Source: Aequorivita todarodis (lineage in GTDB: Bacteria; Bacteroidota; Bacteroidia; Flavobacteriales; Flavobacteriaceae). From it: a stretch of 64,000 nucleotides of DNA. The position numbers were made by a program, and so were the translations under genes. The notes under the pieces were generated by a model that had not been told where the DNA came from, made no database searches, and saw nothing but the letters and a program-made list of their open reading frames with translations. Positions 25,782 through 35,333 of the stretch are shown in pieces (position 1 is the stretch's first letter; each line of letters opens with the position of its first letter). Location: contig NZ_JAQQTG010000016.1 in NCBI RefSeq assembly GCF_028561335.1, positions 191,704 to 255,703 of the forward strand, given 5' to 3'.

Positions 25782-28697
25782 ATGAAAACTAAGATTACAT
25801 TAATTCTATTTTTCTTCGCTTTGGCCTTTCACGGACAAGCCCAAGAAAAAACAAAAGCAACGTATGTTGGCACAGTGGGCTCTATGGTACACGTGCCGTC
25901 CATAGCCTCTCAGACCAATTTGGCTCCTGCTAGAGTGAAAGAGCAAGTAATGCAAGACGGAAGAGCTTCAAAAAACTTGATTGTCCCCGGAAAAGATCCA
26001 CAAATTGAAGACGATTATTTCGTTAGAAATCCAAATAAAATGGAGCAAGTTCTTAGCGGAAGGGCCCCTACCTTGGTTTTTGACGCGGCAGCTTCAAGCT
26101 CGCAGCCCACAGACCCTTCTATTGGCGTTGGCCCAAACCACGTAGTAGTAGTATTCAATACGGGCTTCCGAATTTTTGACAAAAGCGGAAATCCCCTAAC
26201 CGGTCAAATCAGTCCAAACCCAACCATTTTTCCAAATGGCGGTTGCTGCGATCTTACCATATCCTATGACAACGCTGCGGATAGATTCGTGATGACTTTC
26301 TTGGGAAGTGGTGCACAAATAGCCGTTTCCGACGGCCCAGACCCTGTAAATGACGGTTGGTATGTTTACACCATTCCGCAAATTAACGATTATCAGAAAC
26401 TTTCCGTTTGGAGCGATGGTTATTATATGACAGACAATACCTCTGCTTCCAACAGAATTTACGCAATGGAGCGTACCAAAATGCTCGCTGGCGACCCAAC
26501 CGCGCAAATAATTGGTTTTCCCCTTCCGGGAATTGTAACCAGCGGTTTCTATAGCCCGCAAGCACTTAACGTGAGCAATAGCAACCTTCCAGCAGCCGGA
26601 GGGTTACCAATTATCTATTTGCAAGATGATGCTTGGTCCGGCGTGTCGCAAGATCACGTAAAACTTTGGACTGTGGATGTTAACTGGGCAAGTCCCGCAA
26701 GCTCCACAATTTCTGCGCCTACTGAGTTAATTACCACACCTTTCATTTCCGTTTTTGACGGCGGAAGTTTCTCAAACTTGGCCCAGCCCGGAGGTGGAGC
26801 GGATATTGACGCCCTTCAGGCCACCATTATGAATCAAGCGCAATTCAGAAAATTTGCAGGGCACAATTCTGCCGTTTTCAACTTTGTTGTTGATACAGAT
26901 GCCACAAGTGGTGAACTTGCCGGAGTACGCTGGTTTGAACTTCGCCAATCTGCCGATGGACAGCCTTGGTCCATTTATCAGGAAGGAACCTATACGGCTC
27001 CTGACGGAAAACACGCTTGGCACGCAAGTATGATGATGGATGTACAAGGAAATATTGGGATGGGTTATACTTCTATGGCTGGACCCACTACTCCAGATCC
27101 AACCACAAAACGTGTTAGCTCCTATTATACAGGTCGCTACGCAAATGATCCGTTGAACACTATGACCATTGCAGAAGAATTGATTGCTGCCGGCGATGCC
27201 AATATTCCCGGACTGCGTTATGGTGATTACAGTAAAATCGATATCGATCCTTCAAACGACAAACAATTTTGGTTCGACAATGAATACATGCACAATGGAC
27301 GTAAAAATGTAGTAGGTGTATTCCAAATTGCTCCAAATTTCAATAATGATGTTGGTGTGGTAAGCATTGATGCGCCCGTAACAGGAACCCTTTCAAATAG
27401 CGAAACAGTAACCGTTACCATCTTCAACTATGGACAAAACAGTGCGTCAAACTTTCCCGTAACCTTCCAAGTGGATGGCGGGGCCGTAGTTTCAGAAACT
27501 TTCACGGGAACCATCGCTTCTGCCGAAACGGCTCAATATACTTTTACGGCTACCGCAAACATGGGCACTGTAGGGCAGACCTACTCCATTACTTCTGCAA
27601 CCAATATGGCTGGCGATGAAGACACTACAAACGACGCACGTACAAAAACAGTAACCTATTTACAACCAAACGATCTTGGCGTGAGCGCAATTACAGCTCC
27701 TGTTTCGGGAACTGACCTAACAGCTGCAGAAAACATTGTGGTTACCATCAACAACTTTGGGGGCGAGCCAAAATCAAATTTTGATGTTTCCTACGATTTG
27801 GACGGCACAGTAGTTACAGAAGTAGTTCCCGGTCCTTTGGCTGGAAATTCATCAACCTCATATACTTTTGCCCAAACTGGTGATTTTTCTGCACTGGGAA
27901 CTTATAACCTGAGCGCTTACACCTCTTTACCCGGCGATAGCGATACTTCAAACGATGAGACCTCTGTAGTGATTATCAAACAAAACTGTCAGCCAACTGC
28001 CAACTGTAACTTGGGGGATGGTTTCCGATTGTTCAGCGTAACAACGGTCAACAATCCTTCAGCTTGTGAAGGCTATGGCGATTTCACAAACCTTGTTGCG
28101 GAAATGGAGGTAGATTCTACCAACGATCTTACCGTTACCACTGGATATGGCAACCAATATATTGTGGTTTGGGTTGACTTTAACGACGATTTCGTTTTCA
28201 CTTCCAATGAAAAAGTCGTGGACAATTACGTAATAGCTCCCGGTCAAGGTAGCGGTACCTATACAGAAACCATGGACCTGGTAATTCCTGATGGAGTTGC
28301 AGAAGGGCAACACCTAATGCGCGCCAAATCCAATTGGAACAATCCCGTTCCAGAGGATGCCTGTGAAGAAACAACTTATGGAGAAACCGAAGATTATACC
28401 GCACAGATTGGAACGATGGTGGGAGTAGGTGAAAATATTTTCGACGAAAATGGTTTGACCGTTTTGTCGTTGGACAACAATAATTTCGATATAAGCTTGA
28501 AAACAGTTAACTATTCGGAAGCATTGAACCTTTCTGTCCACAATACCCTTGGGCAACGATTATTGTTCAAAAAACTTGAAAACAACGGTAACGGATATCA
28601 TTACAAATTGGACATGAGCTATGTGGCCAAGGGCGTTTACCTAATTCGTGTTGGAAACAAAAAAGACGGAAGAGTAAAACGAATCATCGTTAAATAA
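25782..28697 (+). CDS. large T9SS sorting-domain protein with CARDB and GEVED domains
   Basis: A 971-residue secreted protein. Signal peptide (LILFFFALAFHGQAQ) at the N-terminus. Residues about 90-520 form one large beta-rich domain with SSSQPTDPSIGVGPNHVVVV and repeated aromatic strands, unassigned. Two CARDB-like repeats follow (NDVGVVSIDAPVTG and NDLGVSAITAPVSG). A GEVED domain comes next (YIVVWVDFNDDFVF ... TTYGETEDY). The T9SS tail ends YLIRVGNKKDGRVKRIIVK. It should be exported by the type IX system. The N-terminal domain may be a propeller-like or adhesin fold; this is not resolved. Confidence 0.85.
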   Translation: MKTKITLILFFFALAFHGQAQEKTKATYVGTVGSMVHVPSIASQTNLAPARVKEQVMQDGRASKNLIVPGKDPQIEDDYFVRNPNKMEQVLSGRAPTLVFDAAASSSQPTDPSIGVGPNHVVVVFNTGFRIFDKSGNPLTGQISPNPTIFPNGGCCDLTISYDNAADRFVMTFLGSGAQIAVSDGPDPVNDGWYVYTIPQINDYQKLSVWSDGYYMTDNTSASNRIYAMERTKMLAGDPTAQIIGFPLPGIVTSGFYSPQALNVSNSNLPAAGGLPIIYLQDDAWSGVSQDHVKLWTVDVNWASPASSTISAPTELITTPFISVFDGGSFSNLAQPGGGADIDALQATIMNQAQFRKFAGHNSAVFNFVVDTDATSGELAGVRWFELRQSADGQPWSIYQEGTYTAPDGKHAWHASMMMDVQGNIGMGYTSMAGPTTPDPTTKRVSSYYTGRYANDPLNTMTIAEELIAAGDANIPGLRYGDYSKIDIDPSNDKQFWFDNEYMHNGRKNVVGVFQIAPNFNNDVGVVSIDAPVTGTLSNSETVTVTIFNYGQNSASNFPVTFQVDGGAVVSETFTGTIASAETAQYTFTATANMGTVGQTYSITSATNMAGDEDTTNDARTKTVTYLQPNDLGVSAITAPVSGTDLTAAENIVVTINNFGGEPKSNFDVSYDLDGTVVTEVVPGPLAGNSSTSYTFAQTGDFSALGTYNLSAYTSLPGDSDTSNDETSVVIIKQNCQPTANCNLGDGFRLFSVTTVNNPSACEGYGDFTNLVAEMEVDSTNDLTVTTGYGNQYIVVWVDFNDDFVFTSNEKVVDNYVIAPGQGSGTYTETMDLVIPDGVAEGQHLMRAKSNWNNPVPEDACEETTYGETEDYTAQIGTMVGVGENIFDENGLTVLSLDNNNFDISLKTVNYSEALNLSVHNTLGQRLLFKKLENNGNGYHYKLDMSYVAKGVYLIRVGNKKDGRVKRIIVK

Positions 28698-28722
28698 TTT
28701 CGAAATACTTACTATTTTGAAG

Positions 28723-28755
28723 AACCCAAAGCAGAATTTGTGCTTTGGGTTTTTT
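28723..28755 (+). terminator. intrinsic terminator of the large T9SS gene
   Basis: An 11-base stem aacccaaagca/tgctttgggtt with a seven-base loop and a T run, 25 bases after the stop. Confidence 0.93.
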
Positions 28756-28793
28756 CATGAAATCTATTGCAGTATTTTTACAAAAAACAAAAA

Positions 28794-29960
28794 ATGGCTA
28801 AATTTTTACTATTGGGAAGCGGAGAATTGGGGAAGGAATTTACCATTGCCGCAAAAAGAATCGGGCAAACCGTTATTGCCGTGGACAGCTATCCAAACGC
28901 ACCCGCAGCGCAACTTGCAGACTTTGCCGAAGTAATAAATATGCTCGATGGAAATGCCCTGGATGCCCTTGTTGAAAAGTACAACCCAGATTATATTGTT
29001 CCCGAAATTGAAGCCATCCGCACCGAACGTTTTTATGAATATGAAAAACAGGGCTATGCGGTAATCCCTTCCGCAAAAGCGGCCAATTTTACCATGAACC
29101 GAAAAGCCATTCGCGATCTTGCTTCCAAAGAATTGGGTTTGAAAACTGCCGAATATCGCTACGCCACCTCAGCCGAAAGTTTGAAAAAAGCCGTTGCCGA
29201 AATAGGAATGCCCTGCGTGGTGAAACCCTTGATGTCTTCCAGCGGAAAAGGACAAAGCACCATTAAAACGGAAGCCGATATTGAAAAGGCCTGGAAATAT
29301 TCACAAGAAGGATCCCGCGGCGATGTAGCTGAAGTAATCGTAGAAGCCTTTGTAGATTTCAACTATGAAATTACACTGCTTACCGTAACCCAGCGCAACG
29401 GAAAAACGCTGTTTTGCCCTCCTATTGGCCATCGCCAAGAACGGGGCGATTATATGGAAAGTTGGCAACCCGCCCCCATGAAAAACAATATTTTAGAAGA
29501 GGCGCAACGTATGGCCGAAAAAGTAACCACGGCCCTTACCGGTTTTGGTATTTGGGGCGTTGAGTTTTTTGTGGCTGATGAGGGTGTGTATTTTTCAGAA
29601 CTTTCCCCACGTCCGCACGACACAGGTATGGCTACCCTAGCCAAAACCCAAAATTTCAATGAATTTGAATTGCACCTTCGCGCCATTCTTGGACTGCCAA
29701 TTTCCGAAATAACACAGGAACGAATCGGCGCCAGTGCAGTTATTCTGGCTTCGGAAGAATCTGAAAACCCTACATTTGAAGGCCTTGAAATAGTAGCCGC
29801 TTCCCCAAGGACAGATTTTAGGATTTTTGGCAAACCCACCTCCCGTCCCTTCCGAAGAATGGGAGTAGTTTTAACCCATGATACTCTTGATGGAAATATT
29901 TCAGAAGTAACCCAAAAGGCAAAAAAGTTAGCGAGTGAAATAAAGGTGGTTTCAAAATAA
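28794..29960 (+). CDS. purT: formate-dependent phosphoribosylglycinamide formyltransferase 2
   Basis: A 388-residue ATP-grasp enzyme that makes formyl-GAR from formate, ATP and GAR in purine synthesis. The start is ATG at 28794 ([16 protein letters not shown]); nine upstream codons overlap the leader. Visible motifs are [24 protein letters not shown] (ATP loop), [35 protein letters not shown] (metal and ATP site, quoted in part as [14 protein letters not shown]). Length equals E. coli PurT. It is alone in its transcription unit; a TATTTTTA box lies about 15 bases upstream. Confidence 0.95.
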   Translation: MAKFLLLGSGELGKEFTIAAKRIGQTVIAVDSYPNAPAAQLADFAEVINMLDGNALDALVEKYNPDYIVPEIEAIRTERFYEYEKQGYAVIPSAKAANFTMNRKAIRDLASKELGLKTAEYRYATSAESLKKAVAEIGMPCVVKPLMSSSGKGQSTIKTEADIEKAWKYSQEGSRGDVAEVIVEAFVDFNYEITLLTVTQRNGKTLFCPPIGHRQERGDYMESWQPAPMKNNILEEAQRMAEKVTTALTGFGIWGVEFFVADEGVYFSELSPRPHDTGMATLAKTQNFNEFELHLRAILGLPISEITQERIGASAVILASEESENPTFEGLEIVAASPRTDFRIFGKPTSRPFRRMGVVLTHDTLDGNISEVTQKAKKLASEIKVVSK

Positions 29961-29986
29961 ACCAAATCCCAACCAACCCTTAAAAA

Positions 29987-30068
29987 TTAACTTTTAACAC
30001 TTAACGCTTAACACTTAACGCTTAACACTTAACGCTTAACACTTAACTTTTAACCCTTAACTTTTAAC
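29987..30068 (+). repeat. heptad array (TTAACNN), about 11.7 units
   Basis: Eleven full 7-base units TTAAC plus two variable bases (ac, gc, tt, cc), then a partial unit. It lies between the convergent purT and trkH genes. Units alternate ttaacac and ttaacgc in the centre. Confidence 0.92.
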
Positions 30069-30080
30069 TACCAACCCAAA

Positions 30081-31586
30081 CTACCTATTTCTCCAAAAAA
30101 ATGGAGTGAGCAAAATAAGTACGGTAAACAATTCCAACCTACCGATTAGCATCAAGAAGCTGGACCACCATTTTGCGGCATCCGGCAAGTAGGCGTAATT
30201 ATCCACAGGGCCAAGGTCGCCCAAAGCGGGGCCCACGTTTCCTAAGGTTGAGGCGGCACCTCCGAGGGCTGTTTTAAAATCCAAGCCAAGCCATGAAAAA
30301 ACCAAGGTTCCCACAATAAAAGAAAGCATGTAAAGAATAAAAAAGCCAAGAATGTTGAAAACAATAGGCTGCGGCACTGCTTTACTATTATAGCGAACGG
30401 GTAAAATAGCGTGTGGGTGGAGCGTTCTTTTAAACTCCAGCATCCCATTTTTTATCATAATGAGATGGCGCATTATCTTAATTCCCCCCGCTGTGGAGCC
30501 AGCGCAGCCTCCCAAAAACATCATTCCGAAAAAGAAAATGGTTAAAAACGGAGTCCAAAGTGTGTAATCCGCACTTACGAAACCAGTGGTTGTAATAATG
30601 GTCAGCACCTGGAAAAGCCCGTGGCGAACCGCACTTTCAAAAGGCCCCCAAACCATTGGGTGTGCAATGCTGGAAATTGCTACGTCGGCTTCAAAATAAA
30701 TCAACAAAGCCGCAACGATGGTCAATCCGACTACAAATATGGAATATAATTTGAATTCCTCGTCATGTATAATTTTTTGGAATTTCCGCTTGAAGGCAAA
30801 ATAGCTCAACACAAAATTACTTCCCGCCAAAAACATAAACACAATGATAATATATTGAACCATGGGATTATCGTTCCAATAAGCCACGCTTGCATTTTTG
30901 GTTGAAAACCCACCTGTACTCAAGGTTGCCAACGAATGGTTTACGGCATCAAAAAAGCTCATTCCGGCAATTTTCAGCAAAATGGTTTCCGCCAAAGTGT
31001 AACCCACATAGATAAGCCACAATCTTTTTGCGGTATCGGTTATCCTTGGGTGCAGTTTGTCTCCGCCAGGGCCGGGAGCTTCGGCCGCAAAAAGTTGCAT
31101 GCCGCCAATCCCCAGTAATGGTAAAATAGCGATTGCCAAAACGATGATACCCATCCCCCCGATCCAGTGGGTGATGCTACGCCAAAAGAGTACACCGCGA
31201 GGGATGCTTTCAATATCGGTTAAAATAGAAGCGCCCGTGGTGGTATAACCACTCATGGTTTCAAAAAAAGCATTGGTAAAACTGGGAATGGCGCCCGTGA
31301 AAATATAGGGCAAGGTGCCGATGAGGGCCATAAAAATCCATCCAAATGCCACTATTATGTATCCTTCCCGCTTTTGGATTTCCTTTCGGTGATTTTTTGT
31401 CAGAAGCATTATGGTTCCACCAACACCCAAAGCCACCGTTCCCGCCAAAAGCATTTCTTTCAGGACGCCGTCTTTGTAATACCAGCTCACAATGGAGGAC
31501 AGCAGCATAAACGCGCCGTTTACCATGAGCAAAAGCCCCATTAAGTGTGAAATGATTTTATAGTTAAGTTTGGTAAGTGAACTCAT
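30081..31586 (-). CDS. trkH: TrkH family potassium uptake protein
   Basis: A 501-residue inner-membrane potassium translocating subunit. The MPM repeats with selectivity filters are visible, for example FETMSGYTTTGASILTDI, LATLSTGGFSTKN, VLTIITTTGFVSADY and TLGNVGPALGDLG. Many hydrophobic helices run throughout. The ATG at 31586 shares one base with the stop of trkA (TAATG on the minus strand), so the pair is translationally coupled; 16 upstream codons in the same frame lie inside trkA and are rejected. Together with TrkA it forms a regulated potassium importer. Confidence 0.93.
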   Translation of the reverse strand: MSSLTKLNYKIISHLMGLLLMVNGAFMLLSSIVSWYYKDGVLKEMLLAGTVALGVGGTIMLLTKNHRKEIQKREGYIIVAFGWIFMALIGTLPYIFTGAIPSFTNAFFETMSGYTTTGASILTDIESIPRGVLFWRSITHWIGGMGIIVLAIAILPLLGIGGMQLFAAEAPGPGGDKLHPRITDTAKRLWLIYVGYTLAETILLKIAGMSFFDAVNHSLATLSTGGFSTKNASVAYWNDNPMVQYIIIVFMFLAGSNFVLSYFAFKRKFQKIIHDEEFKLYSIFVVGLTIVAALLIYFEADVAISSIAHPMVWGPFESAVRHGLFQVLTIITTTGFVSADYTLWTPFLTIFFFGMMFLGGCAGSTAGGIKIMRHLIMIKNGMLEFKRTLHPHAILPVRYNSKAVPQPIVFNILGFFILYMLSFIVGTLVFSWLGLDFKTALGGAASTLGNVGPALGDLGPVDNYAYLPDAAKWWSSFLMLIGRLELFTVLILLTPFFWRNR

Positions 31587-32935
31587 TATATAAAGAGTTT
31601 TTCTACTTTCCCGATAGATTGTGGAAGACAGCACACCACTACCCTATCTCCATTTTTTATTTCGAAATCGCCCAAGGCAATGATGCCTTTACCGTTACGC
31701 ACCACCCCTCCAATAATTGCCGAAACAGGAAAATCAAGGTCCTTTATTTTTTTGTTGCACACTTTGGAATGGGCCGAAACCACAAATTCCAATAGCTCGG
31801 CATTCATATTGTTGAGCTTCGTCATTGCCACAACTTCGCCTCTGCGGACGTAACGGAAAATATTGTTGGCCGCCAAAAGTTTTTTGTTGATGAGCGTATC
31901 GATTCCAATGGATTGTGAAAGCTGAAAATAATCCATATTCTCCACCAAAGCGATTGCTTTTTTAACCCCTTTTGACTTTGCCACCAAACAGGACATAATG
32001 TTGGTCTCGCTGTTTCCGGTAACGGCAATAAAGGCGTCCATATCTTCAATGGACTCTTCGGATAGCAGGTCCACATTCCTCCCGTCGCCGTTAATTACAA
32101 GACAATTGGGGATATCATCTGCAATTTCAAAAGCTTTGTCCTTGCTGCTTTCAATGAGCTTAACGTTAAAACGGTTTTTGCACAGGTCCTTTGCGGTTTT
32201 GTAGCCAATTTTGCTTCCGCCGAGAATCATCACATTTTTTATTTCCTGTTTGCTTTTTCCGGAAAGTTTAAAAATTTGGTCATCCCCTTTTTGAACGGTC
32301 GTAAAGTACACCTGATCGCCTTCCTTAAATTGCGTATCGCCACGCGGGATGATGGTGTATTGGGTGCCATAACGCTGCAAGGCAATGGGAACAAACTGCA
32401 ATTCGGGATACACTTTTGCCATTTCCTTCACAGATTTGCCAACAAAAGCAGAAGTACGCGAGAGGCTCAGCCCGATCATCGTTAGGGCACCGTCCTCAAA
32501 TTCGTAACTTTCATTGAAAGCACTTTGGCTGAGCAGCAATTCTATTTCATTGGAAGCCAAAGATTCCGGGGAAATCAGTTCGTCGATTCCAAATTTTTCG
32601 AAACCTACCTCATCCTTTCTGTCAATAAATTCGGTATTGGAGATTCGGGCTATGGTCCGTTTGGCACCCAATTGTTTGGCGAGCACGCAAACCGTAATAT
32701 TGGTGGTTTCGCTGGAAGTTACCGCAATTACAAGATCGGTCTCATCTACTCTTGAATCCTTCAAAACGGCTATGGAGGTAGAATCGCCGCGCACTACCCG
32801 TATGTCCAAATGTGTGTCGGCATGGGCCAGCGCTTCGCGGTTGGTGTCAATAAGCGTAATGTTTTGCGATTCAAAAGACAGCAATTTCGCAAGGTGGAAC
32901 CCCACTTCGCCGGCTCCGGCAATGATAATCTTCAT
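31586..32935 (-). CDS. trkA: Trk system potassium transporter regulatory subunit TrkA
   Basis: A 449-residue cytoplasmic NAD-binding regulator of TrkH. Two RCK halves are clear: MKIIIAGAGEVGFHLAKLLS at the N-terminus and VMILGGSKIGYKTAKDL at about residue 232, each followed by a TrkA-C domain. A TATCTTTG box on the minus strand (32977-32970) lies about 35 bases upstream. It is first in the trkA-trkH operon, with overlapping stop and start codons. Confidence 0.94.
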   Translation of the reverse strand: MKIIIAGAGEVGFHLAKLLSFESQNITLIDTNREALAHADTHLDIRVVRGDSTSIAVLKDSRVDETDLVIAVTSSETTNITVCVLAKQLGAKRTIARISNTEFIDRKDEVGFEKFGIDELISPESLASNEIELLLSQSAFNESYEFEDGALTMIGLSLSRTSAFVGKSVKEMAKVYPELQFVPIALQRYGTQYTIIPRGDTQFKEGDQVYFTTVQKGDDQIFKLSGKSKQEIKNVMILGGSKIGYKTAKDLCKNRFNVKLIESSKDKAFEIADDIPNCLVINGDGRNVDLLSEESIEDMDAFIAVTGNSETNIMSCLVAKSKGVKKAIALVENMDYFQLSQSIGIDTLINKKLLAANNIFRYVRRGEVVAMTKLNNMNAELLEFVVSAHSKVCNKKIKDLDFPVSAIIGGVVRNGKGIIALGDFEIKNGDRVVVCCLPQSIGKVEKLFI

Positions 32936-32969
32936 TGGGCTATTATTTTAGGCTTTAAAATAAACAGTG

Positions 32970-32977
32970 CAAAGATA
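32970..32977 (-). promoter_or_regulatory. -7 element TATCTTTG of trkA-trkH
   Basis: Exact TAnnTTTG on the minus strand (followed by C), 34 bases before the trkA ATG at 32935. Confidence 0.65.
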
Positions 32978-33116
32978 TAGAAATAAAAGGCAGTTTTCAG
33001 CATTCGGTTTTCAGCACGAAGCAAACAAAACGGGCAGGCTCACCATTTGTCGTATGCCATTACCACATCCTACGATTTTGATTCCGATTCAGATTCAGAT
33101 TTCATTTAAAAACAGT

Positions 33117-33125
33117 AGTTTTGCA
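33117..33125 (+). promoter_or_regulatory. -7 element TAGTTTTGC of ubiE-porT
   Basis: Exact TAnnTTTG followed by C; the ATG is 11 bases further on, so the leader is very short. A GATTCC/GATTCA hexamer run (33079-33102) lies just upstream. Confidence 0.65.
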
Positions 33126-33136
33126 ACCGCAATTTT

Positions 33137-33868
33137 ATGGAAAAGAAAATAACACCCTATAAAGATTCTTCGGAAGGAAAAAAGAAACAGGTGGAGCAGA
33201 TGTTCGACACTATTTCTGAAAATTACGACGGCCTAAACCGCGTTATTTCCTTGGGCTCCGATATTAAATGGCGAAAGAAAGTCATTAAGATGGTTGCTGA
33301 AAAAAATCCGAAAACCATTCTCGACATCGCCACCGGCACGGGCGATCTGGCCATCCAGTTTGCCGAAAAAACTTCCGCCGAAAAAATTGTGGGCTTGGAT
33401 CTTTCCGAAGGCATGCTTTCCGTTGCCCGCAAAAAGGTTTCGGGCAAGGCCATTTCAAAAAAAATTGAATTTGTGCAGGCAGACTCCGAAGCTTTACCGT
33501 TTGGGGACAACACTTTTGACGCCATTACCGTATCTTTCGGGATCAGAAACTTTGAAAATCTTGAAAAAGGGCTTTCCGAGATTTTCCGTGTGCTGAAAAA
33601 AGGCGGTATTTTCGTGGTATTGGAAACTTCTGTTCCTGCAAAATTTCCTTTTAAACAAGGATACCACTTTTATTCAAAAACCATCTTACCCCTTGTGGGC
33701 AAACTGTTTTCAAAAGATAAAGTTGCCTACAAATATTTAAGTGAAAGTGCTTCTGTGTTTCCCCACGGCGAGAGGCTCAACAATATTTTGCGCAAAATCG
33801 GGTTTAATGAAGTGAAAAATATACCTCAAACTTTCGGGGTGGCAACTATCTATAATGCTACAAAATAA
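33137..33868 (+). CDS. ubiE: demethylmenaquinone methyltransferase
   Basis: A 243-residue SAM enzyme that performs the last methylation of menaquinone synthesis (also named menG). Motifs are LDIATGTGDLAIQ, VGLDLSEGML, DAITVSFGIRNFENLEKGL and VVLETSVPAKFPFKQGY. Length and motif order match the UbiE/MenG family. Flavobacteria use menaquinone, so menaquinone is the likely substrate. The gene precedes porT by three bases, an arrangement also known in other Bacteroidota. Confidence 0.93.
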   Translation: MEKKITPYKDSSEGKKKQVEQMFDTISENYDGLNRVISLGSDIKWRKKVIKMVAEKNPKTILDIATGTGDLAIQFAEKTSAEKIVGLDLSEGMLSVARKKVSGKAISKKIEFVQADSEALPFGDNTFDAITVSFGIRNFENLEKGLSEIFRVLKKGGIFVVLETSVPAKFPFKQGYHFYSKTILPLVGKLFSKDKVAYKYLSESASVFPHGERLNNILRKIGFNEVKNIPQTFGVATIYNATK

Positions 33869-33871
33869 TTT

Positions 33872-34582
33872 ATGAAGAAGCTATTTTTTGTACTGGCCGT
33901 TTTATGTATTGCAAATAGCGCCAACGCGCAATGGTTTTTCAACAAAGAACGTTTGGCCAATTTGGAAAATTTTGACAAAAAGCGCTTTTCATGGGGCTAC
34001 TACTTGGGCTTTAACAGTTATGATTTCAAATTTGATTATAAAGAACAATATGAAGATAAGAATACCGACATTCAAGTAGAACGTTCCACTGGGTTCAACG
34101 TTGGCCTGATTGGCGATATGCGCATCAATCAATATGTAAATCTTCGATTGGAACCCGGACTCTATTTTACGCAGCGCGACCTTACTTATCCCGGTTTCGA
34201 AGAGCCAAAGGATTATTTGCGCGAGGTAAAATCTACCTACATCCACGTTCCGCTATTGCTGAAGGTTTCCACAAAAAGACTGAACAACATTAAACCCTTT
34301 ATTGTTGGGGGCGTTTCTACTTCGCTTAATCTTTCCAGCAACGAGAAAAACCCTGAGGACAACGAGCAGGGAAGGTTTCGGATGACCAAAAGCACCAATT
34401 ATTACGAACTTGGTTTCGGGATCGATTTCTATCTGTATTATTTTAAATTTACCCCCTCCATCCGCGGGGTGTTTGCGATGAGCGATGAATTGGTCCCCGA
34501 TGACGACCCGAACAGTCCTTGGACGGGGAATATTGAGAAATTAGCTACCCGTGGTATTTTTGTGAACTTTACGTTTCAATAG
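33872..34582 (+). CDS. porT: type IX secretion system protein PorT
   Basis: A 236-residue outer-membrane beta-barrel protein. The signal peptide (MKKLFFVLAVLCIANSANAQ) is followed by FFNKERLANLENFDKKRFSW and GYYLGFNSYDFKF, the family signature as I recall it. It ends with alternating strands and FVNFTFQ. PorT (SprT) is needed for the type IX system that exports the sorting-domain proteins encoded elsewhere in this window. It is coupled to ubiE (three-base gap). It converges with trmH and their ends overlap by 14 bases. Confidence 0.88.
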   Translation: MKKLFFVLAVLCIANSANAQWFFNKERLANLENFDKKRFSWGYYLGFNSYDFKFDYKEQYEDKNTDIQVERSTGFNVGLIGDMRINQYVNLRLEPGLYFTQRDLTYPGFEEPKDYLREVKSTYIHVPLLLKVSTKRLNNIKPFIVGGVSTSLNLSSNEKNPEDNEQGRFRMTKSTNYYELGFGIDFYLYYFKFTPSIRGVFAMSDELVPDDDPNSPWTGNIEKLATRGIFVNFTFQ

Positions 34583-35297
34583 ACCTTCTGAATTCACTTA
34601 AAAGAATAGCGGTTGCCGTGGCCACATTGAGGCTTTCTGCTTTTTGGATCGTTCCGAAACGGGGAATGGTTATTTTGTGGGTTATCTTTTGGGTTATTGC
34701 CGCTGAAATACCGTTTGCTTCATTTCCCATTACCACAATTCCATCTTTGGGAAGTTTTTCGGAATAGACATTCTTGTCATCCATAAATCCCCCAAAAATG
34801 GGCAGTTCCGTTTTTTCGAAATAATCCAATAGCGGCAAATAATGGACCTGCACCCGCGCCAAGGAGCCCATTGTTGCCTGCACCACTTTTGGATTGAAAC
34901 AATCTGCGGTATCTTCGGAACAGATTAATTGCTGCACCCCAAACCAGTCGCAAAGCCGAACGATTGTTCCCAAGTTTCCTGGATCGCGGACGGCATCCAA
35001 AGCAACTATCAGGCCCGAATCTTGCAAAGGCTTCGGTTTTGGCATTTCAAAAACGGCCACGGAAGTATTTGCCGTTTTTAAAAAGCTTATTTTTTTGAGT
35101 TCGGCCTCAGTTGCCTGAAAATGGTTTTCAGCAGTAATTTCAGAAGCATTGGTTGAAAAAAGAGAGTGGAGCGTTAAACCTTCGGCCAGCAGTTCGGCAA
35201 TAACTTTTGGCCCTTCAGCCACAAAAAAACCGGTTTGTTCGCGGTACTTTTTCCGTTGAAGGCTCGTTATTAATTTTGTTTGACTTTTGCTGACCAA
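34569..35297 (-). CDS. TrmH/SpoU family RNA 2'-O-methyltransferase
   Basis: A 242-residue SPOUT methyltransferase acting on tRNA or rRNA. Motifs are ALDAVRDPGNLGTIVRLCDW (motif 1), VVMGNEANGIS (motif 2) and IPRFGTIQKAESLNVATATA (motif 3). An N-terminal substrate-binding domain (KLITSLQRKKYREQTGFFVA) precedes it. The proposed start is TTG at 35297 giving MVSKSQTKLI; no ATG fits, since the in-frame ATG at 35333 would lie within the divergent tamL start region. The target nucleotide is unknown. Confidence 0.88.
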   Translation of the reverse strand: MVSKSQTKLITSLQRKKYREQTGFFVAEGPKVIAELLAEGLTLHSLFSTNASEITAENHFQATEAELKKISFLKTANTSVAVFEMPKPKPLQDSGLIVALDAVRDPGNLGTIVRLCDWFGVQQLICSEDTADCFNPKVVQATMGSLARVQVHYLPLLDYFEKTELPIFGGFMDDKNVYSEKLPKDGIVVMGNEANGISAAITQKITHKITIPRFGTIQKAESLNVATATAILLSEFRRSIET

Positions 35298-35304
35298 AAT
35301 ATAG

Positions 35305-35312
35305 TATTTTTG
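35305..35312 (+). promoter_or_regulatory. -7 element TATTTTTG of tamL
   Basis: Exact TAnnTTTG. The predicted transcription start near 35318 supports the TTG at 35334 over upstream in-frame TTG codons. Confidence 0.5.
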
Positions 35313-35333
35313 AATTTGAATAAAAACGTACAC

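Noticed and set aside
29987-30068. Regular heptad array considered as a CRISPR, origin iterons or attachment site
   Set aside because: Unit is only 7 bases with no spacers; no replication or integrase gene nearby.
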